Positions 30,889 to 43,434 of a stretch of DNA of 64,000 bases are shown here, one piece after another. The DNA is from Sanghuangporus weigelae (taxonomy: Eukaryota > Basidiomycota > Agaricomycetes > Hymenochaetales > Hymenochaetaceae): the NCBI GenBank assembly GCA_033182465.1, contig CP137321.1:2790001-2854000 (forward strand). Reading direction: 5' to 3'. Numbering within the stretch: the stretch's first letter is position 1; the number at the start of each line of letters is the position of its first letter. The position numbers and the translations under genes were made by a program. Below the pieces are notes generated by a model, which saw nothing but the letters and a program-made list of their open reading frames with translations, was not told the origin of the DNA and searched no databases.

Positions 30889-33800
30889 ATTATGGTTCTT
30901 TGATCTATAAATCAGTGGATGAGTACAATTCCGAGTACATCGTTTGCTTGACTTGCTCTATGTGCATAAGGATGACAAGAAGGACTGACTGAAGCCACGA
31001 ACTGAAGAGTCACGACGACACGACTTGGGATCACGGGTTTCGTCACATTTCTCTTGCCACAAAAAGTGTAACGTAAGCCATTAGATGAGATGATTATAAA
31101 ATCAGTATCCACTCCTCACTTTTGAACAACGATTCTGTGCTTCTGGTCATTCCCCGCCGCACGGCTTTGAAAGACCTTTCCCGGTTCCACCCCTTGTTGG
31201 TCCCGGCTTCACATACAGTTTACCAGTACCTTCTCCGCCTCCGTTCCATGTCAGCTTACCGCTATGCGTGCTTCAATTGATGCAATGACTTCCAGTGCCA
31301 ATCAGAGCCGCATTTGTGCTGTCGGCTGTTTCACACCGATGAACCGATTGCCCACTAGCTCTCCTCGTCGCGAACCCAGCTCAGAAGATTGGGATCGTAT
31401 GTCAGAGCATGATCCGTGCTGATTTACTTAAGCGGTGATCCATTCGATCGGATTGAGGCGAGAAAAAACTGTAAGGGAAACACCATTAGGATTGCTCGGT
31501 GACGGAGGAGTTGGTGCGAGTAATGGCAAGGCGGATGCAATGCAGAACAAGTATCCACGTTCCTGGCGTTTTCGAAACCACGAATAGAAAACGACAAAGA
31601 ACAAAAAAAGACACTACACGTAAACTTGGCCGGACATCGCGATGACTATAAGGAAATGCTAGCGGCATCGAGAAATACCAAGGTGAATCCAGCGTTAACT
31701 TAGGGACAAGCCTAGCAGATACAAAGTAAGGGGAAAGGAAGAAAGCCAAGCCATTGCACGGCTTTTACCTTTGAACTCTGATAGAGCATTGCAGAATAGT
31801 CAACCCCTTCCGTCGTCTGAATCTCGCATTTTGAATGCATCTCCTGTCTCCATTACGCATTCAGACAGGAACGTCTTAAGAATCGACGCAGATAGACGGC
31901 CATACCCCGTCTCAGGTGCAAAATTACTGGATGACGGCATGCCAATATATATTCCACAATCCAAGCGTGTCGACATGCGCTCTTCTAATTTCGCGTCTTT
32001 CCTTCTCGCATTGATCCCATCCCTCACGCGACCTCCGCCGAGTGTACGAGTCTTGGGCATCTTCCCTTCTTCGTCCCCGAAGGAGACTGTGTTGTGTTGC
32101 CCTTGCCCCCACCACGCCGTCCACGCATGTCAAGAGTGCTTATAGGGACAATCGTGTCCGATCCGAGATCATTCTATTCTTGTTCTCGATATTTATTCCG
32201 CTGTAGCCACTGCCACTCATGCCGGAGCCAAAGCCGGTGAATGATGCGGAGGCAGAGACTGGTGGAGGAGAAAAGAAACCCGTCGACAGAGCGGTCGTCT
32301 GAATGGCGGAGGTAGCTGCGTGGGACTAGAAGTCGACACTAAAAGGATTCCCGTTGTCGACGCCGAAGGAACGCTCGCTGTGGATCTCACCTGGTTGCGA
32401 AGGCATGGCTGGTTCCACTGCATGTTTGATTACAGCGTCAGACAGCGTCGGCTGAGCGGCAGAACGCGAGTAGCTATTGTAAATGTAACGACACACTGGC
32501 AGGCGACTGGGCACGCACATTGTGACTAGCTATGCCTACTGTCGGTGTCGTTTCACTCACGACACCCAGTCCCACCAAGAGACCTTCAAGCATTGTCAAA
32601 TTTCTTCCCCGATGCGCAACATGAGACGCCCTCGGCGTTCCTAGTCATACTGTGCAACAGACACTTCCACCGATACGGAGTATTTGGAAATCAACTTCTT
32701 CACGGAAATGTCCCGTTCCTCTTTCGGAGGTAATTTTGTATCTAGGTAACAAGGACCTCTTTATATTACATCGTATTGGCCCTTCTAAGCTTATTACGTT
32801 GATTTTTCTCTAAATCCGAGATTAGTCTCGACTATGTGGCAATATGCAGCACGTCGCAAAGAAAGTGCGTAGGTAAAGGCACGCATCTCTATGCCCATCA
32901 GAGGCGAGTAGTCCTTCCCTATAGACATTGAACTGACTGAGCCGTTCGTAGGGTTTCTTCTATTCAGCACCTGCATCTCTTCACCGGAACCGGACGAACT
33001 GGACTATTCGAATGGCTTCTCGGTATCCGAACCTGAAGACGCTTGGGATCAACTGATCTCGTTTTGCCACCACGGAGCAACATTTCGTGATTTTTTCTGG
33101 TTAATCAAGTCCACGGAGAACAAGTGAGCAATAGCGGGAGTACCCACAGCGAACCATCTTATTCGATGTGAAGACTCTAAATTCCACACAAGAGCCTGAG
33201 TGAATACCATTACGAAGCTGCAGGAGACACGGGAAAGAAAGCCAAGGATGGGACACAGTATTTACCGCCCCTCACATATCCAAACTGTCAACTCAGTTTA
33301 CCACTAGACAAAGTCGTACGAATAGCTGAGCTCGGCCTCGTCGATTTACCTTTTCTCGTTGTTTACGTGCTAAGTCAGAATCACTGGAGGTTCTCTCTCT
33401 TCGAGAAAGCTCAGCATGATCATGATAATTAAGTTCTGCTTACTAGGAAATTTAAAGTTCAGGAGCCCCTAGCTAAGATTTATGAAGATTGCTTCCTCCG
33501 TTTGTTCGCTTGGACCTGAGGACCACCATCCTCCCGTTACCTAGCCGCCTTCGCATTCTTCATATGCCGCAACGCGTCATCTTTCACTCTTCTCATGCCT
33601 TTCTCTGCCCGTGGCTTTCTCTACCCCCTCTTGTTCTTCATTCTATTCGAAGGAAGCGATTGTGGTTCGGGATGTGACTCAAATGCTCGGTGCACGGGCA
33701 TAAACTTCCAAGGAGCGCTCAAAAGGTCAAGTCAATGGTAGTCTGACGGGAGTACATCAACAATTACGATTTCTGATTCCGCTCGGAGTATTTAGGCAGA

Positions 33801-34868
33801 CATCAGTACAAGGTATTATTACTATTACTATCACGTACGTAGAACGCGCAGAGGAAGAGTGCAAAGAGTAAGCATGGCCCAGACTAAGGGCATTAAGGGT
33901 GCATAGGAATCTTGGGATTAGTCGGAGGCAAAATTGTAAGTAGTGACATTAGGGGATAACATAATGGGTGGGACAGGTAAAGGGCGAAAGCTGTATCCGC
34001 TTCGTCGGCGGAGTAGGTGCACGGAAGGAATAAACGATGATGCCACATCACTATTCTTGACTAGCACGTTGCATTCCGGCACAGCAGCGTCCGATGAGTG
34101 CAGTGCCGCTCCGAGCGGTCGGGTCCGCAGCTGGTTGAGAGTATAGAACTGGTCGAAAGGAAAGAAAGGGGAATGCGGAAGCAATTGCCAGCTCGGTAGA
34201 AGAGAGTAATAGTCGAAATCAACTGCAAGAAACGCGCAGATATACAAATGCGCATGTACTAGGCTAGGCTGAATGACACATCAATATTGGCAAGTAGTTG
34301 TCCGGCGAATAAATGTATGCGTAAGCATGGGCGAATTACGATTAGTCGGGTGGGATGATAAGAGGGATTGCAAAAGGATATATGAACAGAGATGAAGAGT
34401 GAAGAAGTGAGGAAGGGCGAATAATACACAATAAGTCAAGAGGGGGTGACAATGGTATGCATATGGAAGCGGAGTGATAAAATGTGTATGTTGCAGAGAT
34501 CATATAAAGACGTTGGGCGGAGATGTGTCAATATAATACAGTCTTTTTTTAGTCGACCGAACAAGGCGGAGTAGGCAGTGGACGGATAAGGTGAAGCATG
34601 TAGGTGGTGAACGAGCATGCGGTTATTAGATGACAAGTGAAGGCGGATGATGGATGGCGATAGTGACGTAGCACAGTTGTACAAACAACATGGACGTGCG
34701 CTTGAGCATTACGACGAAGTTGGAAAGGCCAAATGAAGTATCTTCACACGGACGAGATGAAGGCAAGCGCGGGAGAACTTTGTCCGACATGCAATTTTAA
34801 AGACGACAGAAGCACGAAAGCTCCGCATGGAGACGTTGCAGCATCAAGAATGTTGATGCTTCATCGAT
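30889..34868. other. Gene-poor stretch of about 4 kb
   Basis: No convincing gene is seen. Weak traces are a Gly-rich minus-strand frame at about 31157-31280 (LTWNGGGEGTGKLYVKPG), a plus-strand frame at 31771-32145 without a family signature, and an 80-codon plus-strand frame at about 33188-33432 (TYPNCQLSLPLDKVVRIAEL) lacking a start. These may be exon relics. Many short frames on both strands have no shared pattern. I found no terminal repeats or transposase motif. Confidence 0.35.
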
Positions 34869-35652
34869 CTAAGCCTTGATATTGTATCGATGCATGTATC
34901 GCACGATTGTCAGAGAGGCCAGGAGTTCTGAAACGGAGAGGAAGAGGAATCAGTATGGCCGAATAATGAAGGAGAGAAACAAGAGTTTTTGTGAAAGACA
35001 TGGGGAGATAAGGGAAGCAACAAAGGGCAATATTCTGAGAATGAGACAGCGCTAGACGCTTACCGGTGGCGATGTGCCCGTAAGACTCATACACGGTGAA
35101 AATATTGCCTGAGGAGCTTGCGTACTTCGGTTCATCCGGAGTGCAAAGGCTATACTGGGCAACCACGTAGCCACTCGTCGTCGTACACTGTAAGGAAGCA
35201 AGTTATTGTTATTCGCAAAGCTCTAATAGCTCGATCAAAGGATCAAAGGAGGAGTGACTCACTGCCCATTCTGCTTCCTCGTTAGCTTGATGCGTCCAAC
35301 TATAGCTCTCACCATCCGAGTATGCAAAACATCTCCCAGGGCCCCTGGTCTTCATCCAAGATGCCATTGGCATGCTAACACTTTGTCTCACGAACAACAC
35401 CGTCCCAAGGGCGTTCTGCGCAAAATCGAGTACGATCACAGGGTCACGTCCAAAGTTATAGGAGCCTCTGGAAGACGACGCAGACCTCGTGCCAAGCTCA
35501 AAGATCTTGACGGTTCGCGCAGAAGATGGGACAGAGGAAGCTGGAGAGGAAGAGACGCCGAAAAACAAGCGGTCGTAGAGCTCATCGAATTCAGTATTGA
35601 GGACGTCACCGGTACGGTCCTCAAGAAGGTAGGGAATGCCCATCGTCGTCAT
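34869..35652 (-). CDS. Small DUF6593-like protein
   Basis: This small protein resembles the DUF6593 family, which is expanded in agaricomycetes and has no known function. The start is at 35652 (MTTMGIPYLLEDRTGD). Exon 1 contains a Ser-rich loop, VIVLDFAQNALGTVLFVRQ and FAYSDGESYSWTHQ. Exon 2 (about 35187-35064) adds VVAQYSL and FTVYESYGHIAT. A last exon (about 34929-34869) gives ELLASLTIVRYMHRYNIKA, the typical final helix. Family assignment rests on the DG.SY.W core and the closing L..LTIV...R pattern. No signal peptide or membrane segment is visible. Confidence 0.65.
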
Positions 35653-38600
35653 TTTCGGTCGTTTGTACTTGGGGGAACGCGACTTCTCTGGGTTAAGTCT
35701 AAGCTGACAGAATAACGAACTGAAATTATTACGAGAAAGATGAGAGAGAGAAAGGGAATTACGCGTCGCAGACGAGGATGGAGAATGCAGACATAGCGCG
35801 CCCCGGTCGGGGGATTTATATTCAGGCTCGGGTCAGGGTATCCGTGAAAGCGTATCGCGACAAACGCTCAGAAAAAAATTTGTACGAAAGGGAAACGGGA
35901 GAAGAAGCTAGGCGGAGTACGTAATGTGGTTCTTTCCATTCTTGGCATGAAACAGGGCAGATCCCACTGTCGCTAAGCATTCAGCTCGGCATCTCCCGAT
36001 GGACCCTATCTCTTTATCTCCGCGTATGATGCTTGTTCTCTTCTGCCTCAGCCATCGTTCAGATCAGAAATCCAATTTATTGGCCACGTTAAAATAGCGT
36101 GGCGCGTCGTCCATTCATACTCATCGTAGGTGGGATAATATTAGACATCTTCACATCTTGTTCACAGTATGCATAATGCGATTCATTCATGTTTTATCCT
36201 CACGATTTTTTCCGTGTTTTATCTAGATTATTTGCCGGTGAAACGCATTATTGCGGCGACAAACCGGACAGCAGGATGCATGATCAAGCAATTCGCGTCG
36301 TCGCGTGAACTCTGCAACAGCTTTATGCCCAATTTACCATTTCATCTAGGACACCCGTGCCGCATTCGCTCCTGGTGGTCAGGTTGCTCGGCACGATTAT
36401 GACTTGTCATTTGAATGACGATCGGGGCTAACCTGATATGTGCTTTTGCCTTTCTTTCTACTACCCCAGAGATTCGACGGGCGCCGTCAGATTAAAATTG
36501 GAATAGCAAGTCCAGGTCACGACTCAGTAAGTACGGACCCTTTTTACGCAAAGGAGCACTAAAGGAGCCCAATGAGATTTATCGTACGTGAAGTGTGATC
36601 TCAAGTTGTCTGTTCGGTACGAACACTCTCAGTCGCCGTCGGTCGGGAGGCCGGGTCGGCGAGTCGGCGAGTCGCTCGTCCCGCGTTAGACTAGTGGCGC
36701 AAATCATTGTTTCAGAGACCCACTCAATCGTCTTAGCAATAAAGCATGAGTGACAGCAACGGATGGAGCTCTGCATCTCCACGCGTTTGAGACGAGGGAT
36801 CGCTTGTCGCGATGTATGTCGATGCGGTCGATGCGGCGTTCGCGGCGGATTCGCTAAGCACATTCTCGCTAAGCACATTCATATGCATGGTCCGGACAAG
36901 GATCCACTCGCTCTGTCGCTGTGTGTTGACTATGTATCGTTCTGGATTCGGACTTGTATTCATATTTACGATTTGGCGTTTCGAGGGGGCCTTAAGTCGG
37001 CGAGGTGGTTGCGACTGTGGCGCGTACCATTGTTTCCCGCATCTGTTAATGATAATGTAGACCTATTGCTCTCGCTCTTTCTCCGCACAATCGCGTTAGG
37101 CGATACTGACTGATTATCCGACAGCTTCAGGACTTCATAGTTTCATGTCTTGCATGCTAGCACAATGTTAATTTACGAGACTCGTCTTCACCTGGGTTGT
37201 TATGCGCGGATACATGTAACTCTCGAGTCGTCTTCCTGGAAAAGACGTATTAACGTCCAAAACACGTAACACACGATCTAGCCGGTTCTTATTAGTATGT
37301 CATTGAGTATGTGATATATGACATCGATATCAATTTACAAGCGTTTGAGGATGTATTTTGATCGCCTCGTCAGTGCCCTGGAACTCGTAAGTACTGTCTT
37401 CGGCTCAAACTTCTGACCGATAAACATACCTCAGTAAGTCTCAGCCAAGAACAATATAATTTTATGTTATGCAGTGCCTTGTCCTGTCATTTACTTCCGT
37501 GCCATGACCTGCGGATTCTCAAGGCGACCGAAAGGAATAAATAGGGACATACACCAGCAATGTGTTCCTTGTCATGCATTATGATTTCGATCGGCTCTAG
37601 CTTTGAACACCGCCGGCCAGGACAACATTGAATTAGATCTGAATCGCAATATGATGAGCAATATCAAACGAGATGACAGGACGAATTTCAATTATTTTGC
37701 CCTCGGAAGGGACCGAAATTTGGCACCAGCGTACTAGTAGCTGTGGCCGAGGCAAGCCTGAGATCCGCGCCAGAAGATAATGGGAAAAGGTGAGCATAAC
37801 ATTGTACTAGATTTTGTAAAGGAGACTGATATTGCTATGAAGTCACCTTGTCAACCTTCGAATAGACTACTATATCGGACTCCTGCGCAATTCGGGAGCG
37901 TTAACAAATATTATCCATCCTGCTCGACATTGAGTAATTCTCCTCGATTTCCACTTTGAATCGAAGCGATGAGGAATTGACATTCTGCATCTCCTAATTA
38001 TTATTTTTTGGCAATAAAATAGATTGAAACCTTTGCCCAAGGGCCAGAATTGCATGACCTACTTCTGGAGTATACGCGTTTAGAACTGCAAACCTGAAGA
38101 TGGTAACGGCACCCCAAGCCGTGTCGAGGGAAAGAAGATCGTTCGTTAAGGCACTGGCGACGAGGCACACGTCAGATTACAACGCCATAATAGTCGAAGA
38201 ACCGGAGGCGATTGCTAAGACAAGGATGGCAGGCGATAACGACGCGTCTCTGAAACTCGCCTGGATTAAGTTTCCTTTCCCATGGGACTTCTTCTTGGAA
38301 GACTCGTGTGGCACACGGAAGTCCAAGGATCCTGACGTCGGCGATGTATTTTTATACATTTCACGGCTACACTGTTCGGTGCAAACTTCGGCATCTACTC
38401 TTTTTAATCCATGCCTTTGAGAGGAGAATTGATCAACCCGAAAAAGGACACAAACAAGGTGCAGAATAGTCAGAAGAACGAGAGAGTAATAGGAAATCAA
38501 CGCCTGTATCTGAAACGCTTCTATCATCACTAGCAAGATCATCTGGATCAGAGATACTTGTCAATGCAGGATCTTCCCGTGCTGTGTTTCGTCAGGGGCT

Positions 38601-40540
38601 ACGTTGAGCCTTCGCGAACCTGATTGCGTTTGCCTGGATCCGAATTGAAAGATGCGCGACTGAGCATGAATGTGTACGTGTGAGTCGTATACACATTGGA
38701 TTGATCAGGTTAGAAGAGAAGGTTCGACTCGCCGACGTGTTTCAGTACCTTGGTGACCAGAAGTGCTTTTCTGCTCCTAACATCTTAGAGGGACCAGAAC
38801 CGTGCTTCCTGCTCGTATAAAGGCATCGGCGACAATAAGAAGCATCTTCTCGGAGTCTTTGCAGATAACCAAGAATAATCATCACGAAGAAGATTTCATG
38901 CATGGCACGTCCCTCGAAGCGTCTTCCAGCAACTCAATAAAGAGTACAGTTGCAAATGCTATTAGTATGATAGCTCTCAAAGTGCGTGACCTAGTATCTG
39001 CATTCCGGAGGCTTCAGCCTCCAAAGAGTTTTTTCTTCAGAGATCGCATTTACGGGAATCTTTCGAAGGTGTCTCCGGATCAGAGGCGCCTGAGAATTGG
39101 GTGTGAAATTCTCCTGTCAGTTTGTGCGTGCAGCATCAGGCAAGGTACTGTCATCAGATCGTACCGAAAAAGAGCAAGGAGAATCAGGAAGATGTGAGCC
39201 TTGCGATGATCAACTTCGGTTAGTCTGTGAAGATTGCAGACGTGACATCATCGCAGAACAAAGATGATCATCGAGATGTGGGACATGGACGCCGAGCTAC
39301 CCTTGAAAGACTTAGTCGCCTTCAGCTGTACCATTTGCCTTGGATGGACAGTCGGATATCTGGAAGATTTGGAAGCAGGAAGTATATGGTGACTACGTCA
39401 GGGAGTCCAACCTATCTGTCTAGAAATTAGAAATTGAAAACGGAGTGCAAGAACATTTCAGTCTTTAAAGCGAAGCCACACGCACCGACTACGGATCCGG
39501 ATCGAGAAGTGTCGGCCCCAGTAATAATTGGATCTCGTTTTTCTCCACCTGCGACACTTGGTCGGTTGTCCATTCGGAAGCCGAGCGCTCCACTTTGACA
39601 ATCCAGTATTGTCAGGTTTGATCTCACTATGCAGCTTTATATTCTAGGAAGCTCTATAACGCAACTATTTTTTACTAGCAGCGGCTTGGGCTTGCTTGTT
39701 TCACCGACAGATGAGAATAAATACTACCAATCTCGGCCCTGACAAAATCCCGGACCTTTGACTTTGTCGAATGTCATACGTTTGACATTGTTTTATGCAT
39801 GAATATCCGACGACGTAGTCCGGACGGTTGAAGCGCAGCAGACGCAACAAAATAATGTTCCGCAAATCGGAGTGTGCCTGAGCGGAGTGACTGCACCGAG
39901 AGCATCTCCAGTATGGCGGAATGTTAAGAAGTCCGAGGCATTCATTCAGCATCCAAGGGTTGTCAAGAATGAGAGTGCGATCGTCGCACAGAACAGAGAT
40001 ACGTTCGTCATCGAAAATTGGCCATTCCAAGAAATACGAACGACGTCCATTTGCTCAGTCGTGAAGAAACTTGGACCACCGGCTCGGGCCACCTTGTGAA
40101 ATGCAGTGCCTAGAATTATCATGAGTATTATCAGGGAACCCATCTCCGTTCCGAGTCTTCGATGGAGATGTCCGAGATTGATAAAGAAGCGTCCAAAGAG
40201 CAAAAACATGTGCTATTATTGCAAGTTCTGAGCAGAAGTCGGTAGAAAAAAGTAAAGGAAACATACCGAGAGCGATACTGTCGGCCACGTCGAAGCCACA
40301 AAAGCTCTCTTCGGGCCGAGAAGACAAGCCTGACAGAAGCAAATCCAAAAATTGCCTTTTTATTGGGAGGAAGTGAAAGAGAAAGGACCTTGAAACATCA
40401 TACTAGAGCATCTGGTCTACAAGGACCAAAGTTGACAGTGCATGATTAAAAACGAAAACGAAAATAAAAATGCAATGAACAACTGTTCTATAAGGTATGG
40501 GAAAAATCCGTGAATAAAAATACATTCTCCACCTCTAAGT
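35653..40540. other. Gene-poor stretch of about 4.9 kb
   Basis: Only the first ~250 bases, the DUF6593 promoter, have an assigned role. Elsewhere I see small direct duplications (a CTCGCTAAGCACATT unit twice near 36858-36886; a GTCGGCGA unit near 36655-36670). A hydrophobic minus-strand patch at about 39950-40350 (FSTDFCSELAIIAHVFALW) may be a relic of a membrane protein. A plus-strand frame at 38802-39197 has no recognised motif. No gene can be supported. Confidence 0.35.
35814..35820 (-). promoter_or_regulatory. TATA box of the DUF6593-like gene
   Basis: TATAAAT on the minus strand lies about 160 bases upstream of the start codon, next to a GC-rich patch. Position and sequence fit a core promoter. 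Confidence 0.45.
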
Positions 40541-42394
40541 CTAATGTCGTCCGGGTCCACTGAAGTGAAATGAAAATGGCATCCCCCCACCGCCTCCACC
40601 ACCCCGCTGCTGGGATTGTTGATACGAGAACTGACCACCACCGGGTCCACCAAAGCCTTGGAAGAACTGTGCGAATCCGCCTGGTCCTTGCGCAAAGGGG
40701 CTCCCTTGGTTCGAGGTATCGTTGGGATCGTCTCCATTGTCAAATCGCGCGCGGAGTTCTGAGACGAGTCAGTTGATTGAATGGGAAAATGTGTCCAAGC
40801 AAGAGACAGACCTGGGTTAGAAAGAATTTCATAAGCCTCGTTGACGGTAGCCATCTTTTCTTCACTTCCGCCTTTGTCAGGATGGGCTGTCTTTGCGGCT
40901 TTGCGACTATATTATGTTTGAGCACATTGAAAGAGAGAAATGTTTAGTGAGACGACGTACTAAGCTTTCTTAATCGTTTGTTCGTCTGCATCACGCGCTA
41001 CGCCGAGGACCTTGTAGTAGTCCTTTTGACGCGACTGTTTTAGGAGTCGTTGCGCCTTTTGCAGTCGTCTCATGACCTGTATCGAAATCAGGGTGCGTTT
41101 GTTGCAATACAGAAGATATCAACTCACATCTTGATTCAATCTCCCGCTTGCCTCAAAGGCCTTCTCCAACGTTCGCACTGCCTCGTCCCATTTCTCGTTG
41201 ACTAATAGTGCTTCGGCATGGCCAACGAGACCATCAACATCCTCCGAGTTACCCTGGAAGCGTAAAAGCTCTTCGCACCACCACTCTGCGCGTTTAGGCC
41301 GGTCGAGTCGCGTGTACGCGATACATAAGCTACGGACGATATCTTTTCGCCGTTCACTTTCGCGCATCGGCGAGATGTTTGATGGAGCTTCAATTTTTGC
41401 TAGTTCGGCGTCGAATTGCGATGCAAAGCCGTCTCCGGGCGGGCTTGTATCCTTTGTTGAACCGAACAAGTGCGTGACAATTCCATGCCAATCCCCTGCC
41501 TCTCGTTGCTTCGCAAGTTTGTCGAACGCTTTATCGAATTTCTTCAACTTCTTGTGCAAGATTGCGCAGCTGTTTGAGTCGGGGTCGAAATGTAAGCACT
41601 GTTTGAGGGCAGAAGCAGCCTGAGGTGACGGGGGAAGTAGGAAGTACGCGAGCTGGGCAACACGTAGGAATAAAGCGCTCGATGCCGGCTTGAGGTGCGT
41701 AAGTCGGACAAGATCTCCAGTAGTTTGCTGGACATCTCCAGCTGCAAGAGCGCAATCGGCACGTAACTCTCGTAACTCCACAGAATGCGACGCAATTCGA
41801 AGAGATTCTGTAGCCGCTGCTATGCACACGTCGTAATTCCCGGTACGTTTGCCCTGAACGGCCTTTTTCTCTGCTGCCTCACCCTCCGCTACTTCGAACA
41901 GAAGGTCTCCTGCACTTGCGTCACTCTTGACACGAGAAGAATATTTCTTGAGCGCATCGCGTGCGGATGACCAGTCGCCTTCGCGTGCATGGATCCGTGC
42001 CTTCATTAGTAGTGCTTTGTCGAAGTTCCCGTTTGTCAGTTCAAGCACCTTGTCAAAATCCGAGAGAGCATTCGCGTGCCGACTGAGTGAATAATAAGCC
42101 GTTGCGCGTTTGTAGTAGAGGATGTAATCCGAAGGTGTTTGGTCTGTAGACCGCCACTCAATCAGTTATTCTAGGAGATACGTTTGGAAAGATTAACAAC
42201 GCACCAATGGCCTCCGAATACGCCTTCACTGCATCATTAAACTGACCCATCGTCAAATATGTGTTCGCCTTATTGATAAGTGGCTGGAGCTCTGGCGCGA
42301 GATGCTGCTGGTCTGCCTGGACTTTCAAAGACACGACCAGCGACAGTACGAGAAGCGTCAGATAAGACGGTAGCAGCCTCATCATGATCATCAT
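40541..42394 (-). CDS. DNAJC3: ER DnaJ/TPR co-chaperone (DNAJC3/p58IPK type)
   Basis: The protein is a lumenal ER J-domain protein that presents unfolded clients to the Hsp70 Kar2/BiP. The start at 42394 is followed by a clear signal peptide (MRLLPSYLTLLVLSLVVSLKVQA). TPR motifs run from LINKANTYLTMGQFNDAVKA through DKALLMKARIHAREGDW and on to WDEAVRTLEKAFEASG. The J domain near the C-terminus starts DYYKVLGVARDADEQTIKKA and has the HPD triad in TAHPDKGG. The tail is Gly/Phe/Gln-rich and ends FSFHFSGPGRH at 40541, in a different frame from the longest unspliced reading. Length and order fit fungal DNAJC3 homologues. No ER-retention motif is visible at the end. Confidence 0.92.
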
Positions 42395-43434
42395 CTAAGA
42401 GCGTCGAAAGAACATACAGACTGGTTTATGACCGTTGCGGAAGCGTGCTGAAGTGACACGTATGCAGAATACGTGTAACGTCCGAGTCCGAGATTCTAGG
42501 AGAAGGAAAGTCTGAAATCAATAATTCTTCAGATATTCCCGGTTTAATCTCTTGAGTCCTCTGTATCGTTGACCACCGAAAGACGACCAAGCTCGAGAAG
42601 TGCAAAGTTGAAAATGATGGTTGGAAATATGTTGAAACAGTCCAACATAGGCATGATGACGTAACCAGATAATCATAGTATGAACAATTACGTAATCTTC
42701 TTGCCGAGCCGTCGACCCTTCGTCGTTATGACGCCGATTTCCGAGTCGGATGTTTCTTGACTTCACAGATCAAAATTCAAGTTACATTTGCACCCGCCAG
42801 CATGCAATTCTATAATCCTGGAAGCTCGTTTATACTTGGGAAGCTTGATCTTTGCGACGGGTAAGTACACCACCTGACCGTCGATCTCCTGAACTAGTAG
42901 TGCGGCAGGCCGCTTCGACTCAAAATTTGAAGGGCGAGGAAAGACTGGGAGGCGGCGCCATCAACGGCAAAGGACACTATCCTGATTGACGATCTTGGAT
43001 ACCATCTTTTGCTTATTATTGATTGATACGGTGCGGTGTAAAATGAATTACACTTCTGTCATGTCCCCCCTTTGCCAAGCGAGCGCTCACGCGATATGTA
43101 ACAACCAACCAACCTTCTCTGTGAGTACAGGTGTATATATTCTCTTGAAGATAAACAAGAGAAAATGTGGACTTATGCTCGTTTTTTTTTGAAGGATCAT
43201 ATTTCGATTTGGATGAAGTCCAGAAGTACTGAGGGGATCACTCGGTCTGATGCGGAATCAGACCATCGAGCTGTTTTCGTAGTGTATTCACACAGCCACA
43301 GCGAGGCGCTGTGTGTATGATTGACACATACATACAGTACTTCTCCTCGCTAGGGTCTGGGTTAGTCGTTCACGTTTCTCTCTTTGCCACGAACCTCCTC
43401 CATCTTCGATCTGGGATCGTTTCCTTCCACAGCC
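42395..43434. other. Divergent intergenic region, about 1 kb
   Basis: This region holds the promoters of the DNAJC3-type gene and the membrane-anchored protein. I found no gene. Two strong hairpins near its right end are listed separately. Confidence 0.4.
43244..43315. promoter_or_regulatory. Two adjacent perfect inverted repeats upstream of the membrane-protein gene
   Basis: GGTCTGAT/ATCAGACC at 43244-43264 forms an 8-bp stem with a 5-base loop, and CTCG/CGAG can extend it. CACACAGC/GCTGTGTG at 43289-43315 forms another 8-bp stem with an 11-base spacer. They are 120-190 bases before the ATG at 43435, so they could be in the promoter or 5' leader. Confidence 0.5.

Noticed and set aside
31771-32145. 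Plus-strand frame considered as a cytochrome P450 fragment
   Set aside because: The segment PVSGAKLLDDGMPIYIPQ has a faint resemblance to the P450 region after the ExxR motif, but no heme-binding Cys motif or ExxR is nearby.
36640-36700. GC-rich GTCGGCGAG direct repeats as a possible origin or binding array
   Set aside because: Only two or three short imperfect copies are present, which is within what chance allows in a GC-rich patch.
38802-39197. Plus-strand frame of 131 codons in the gene-poor tract
   Set aside because: It has no recognisable motif and no plausible splice partners, and its start lies in sequence unlike the promoters of real genes here.
30889-40540. Search for LTR elements, DNA transposons or terminal repeats to explain the gene-poor tracts
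   Set aside because: No matching terminal repeats, transposase, integrase or reverse-transcriptase motifs were found by eye; old, very decayed copies cannot be excluded.
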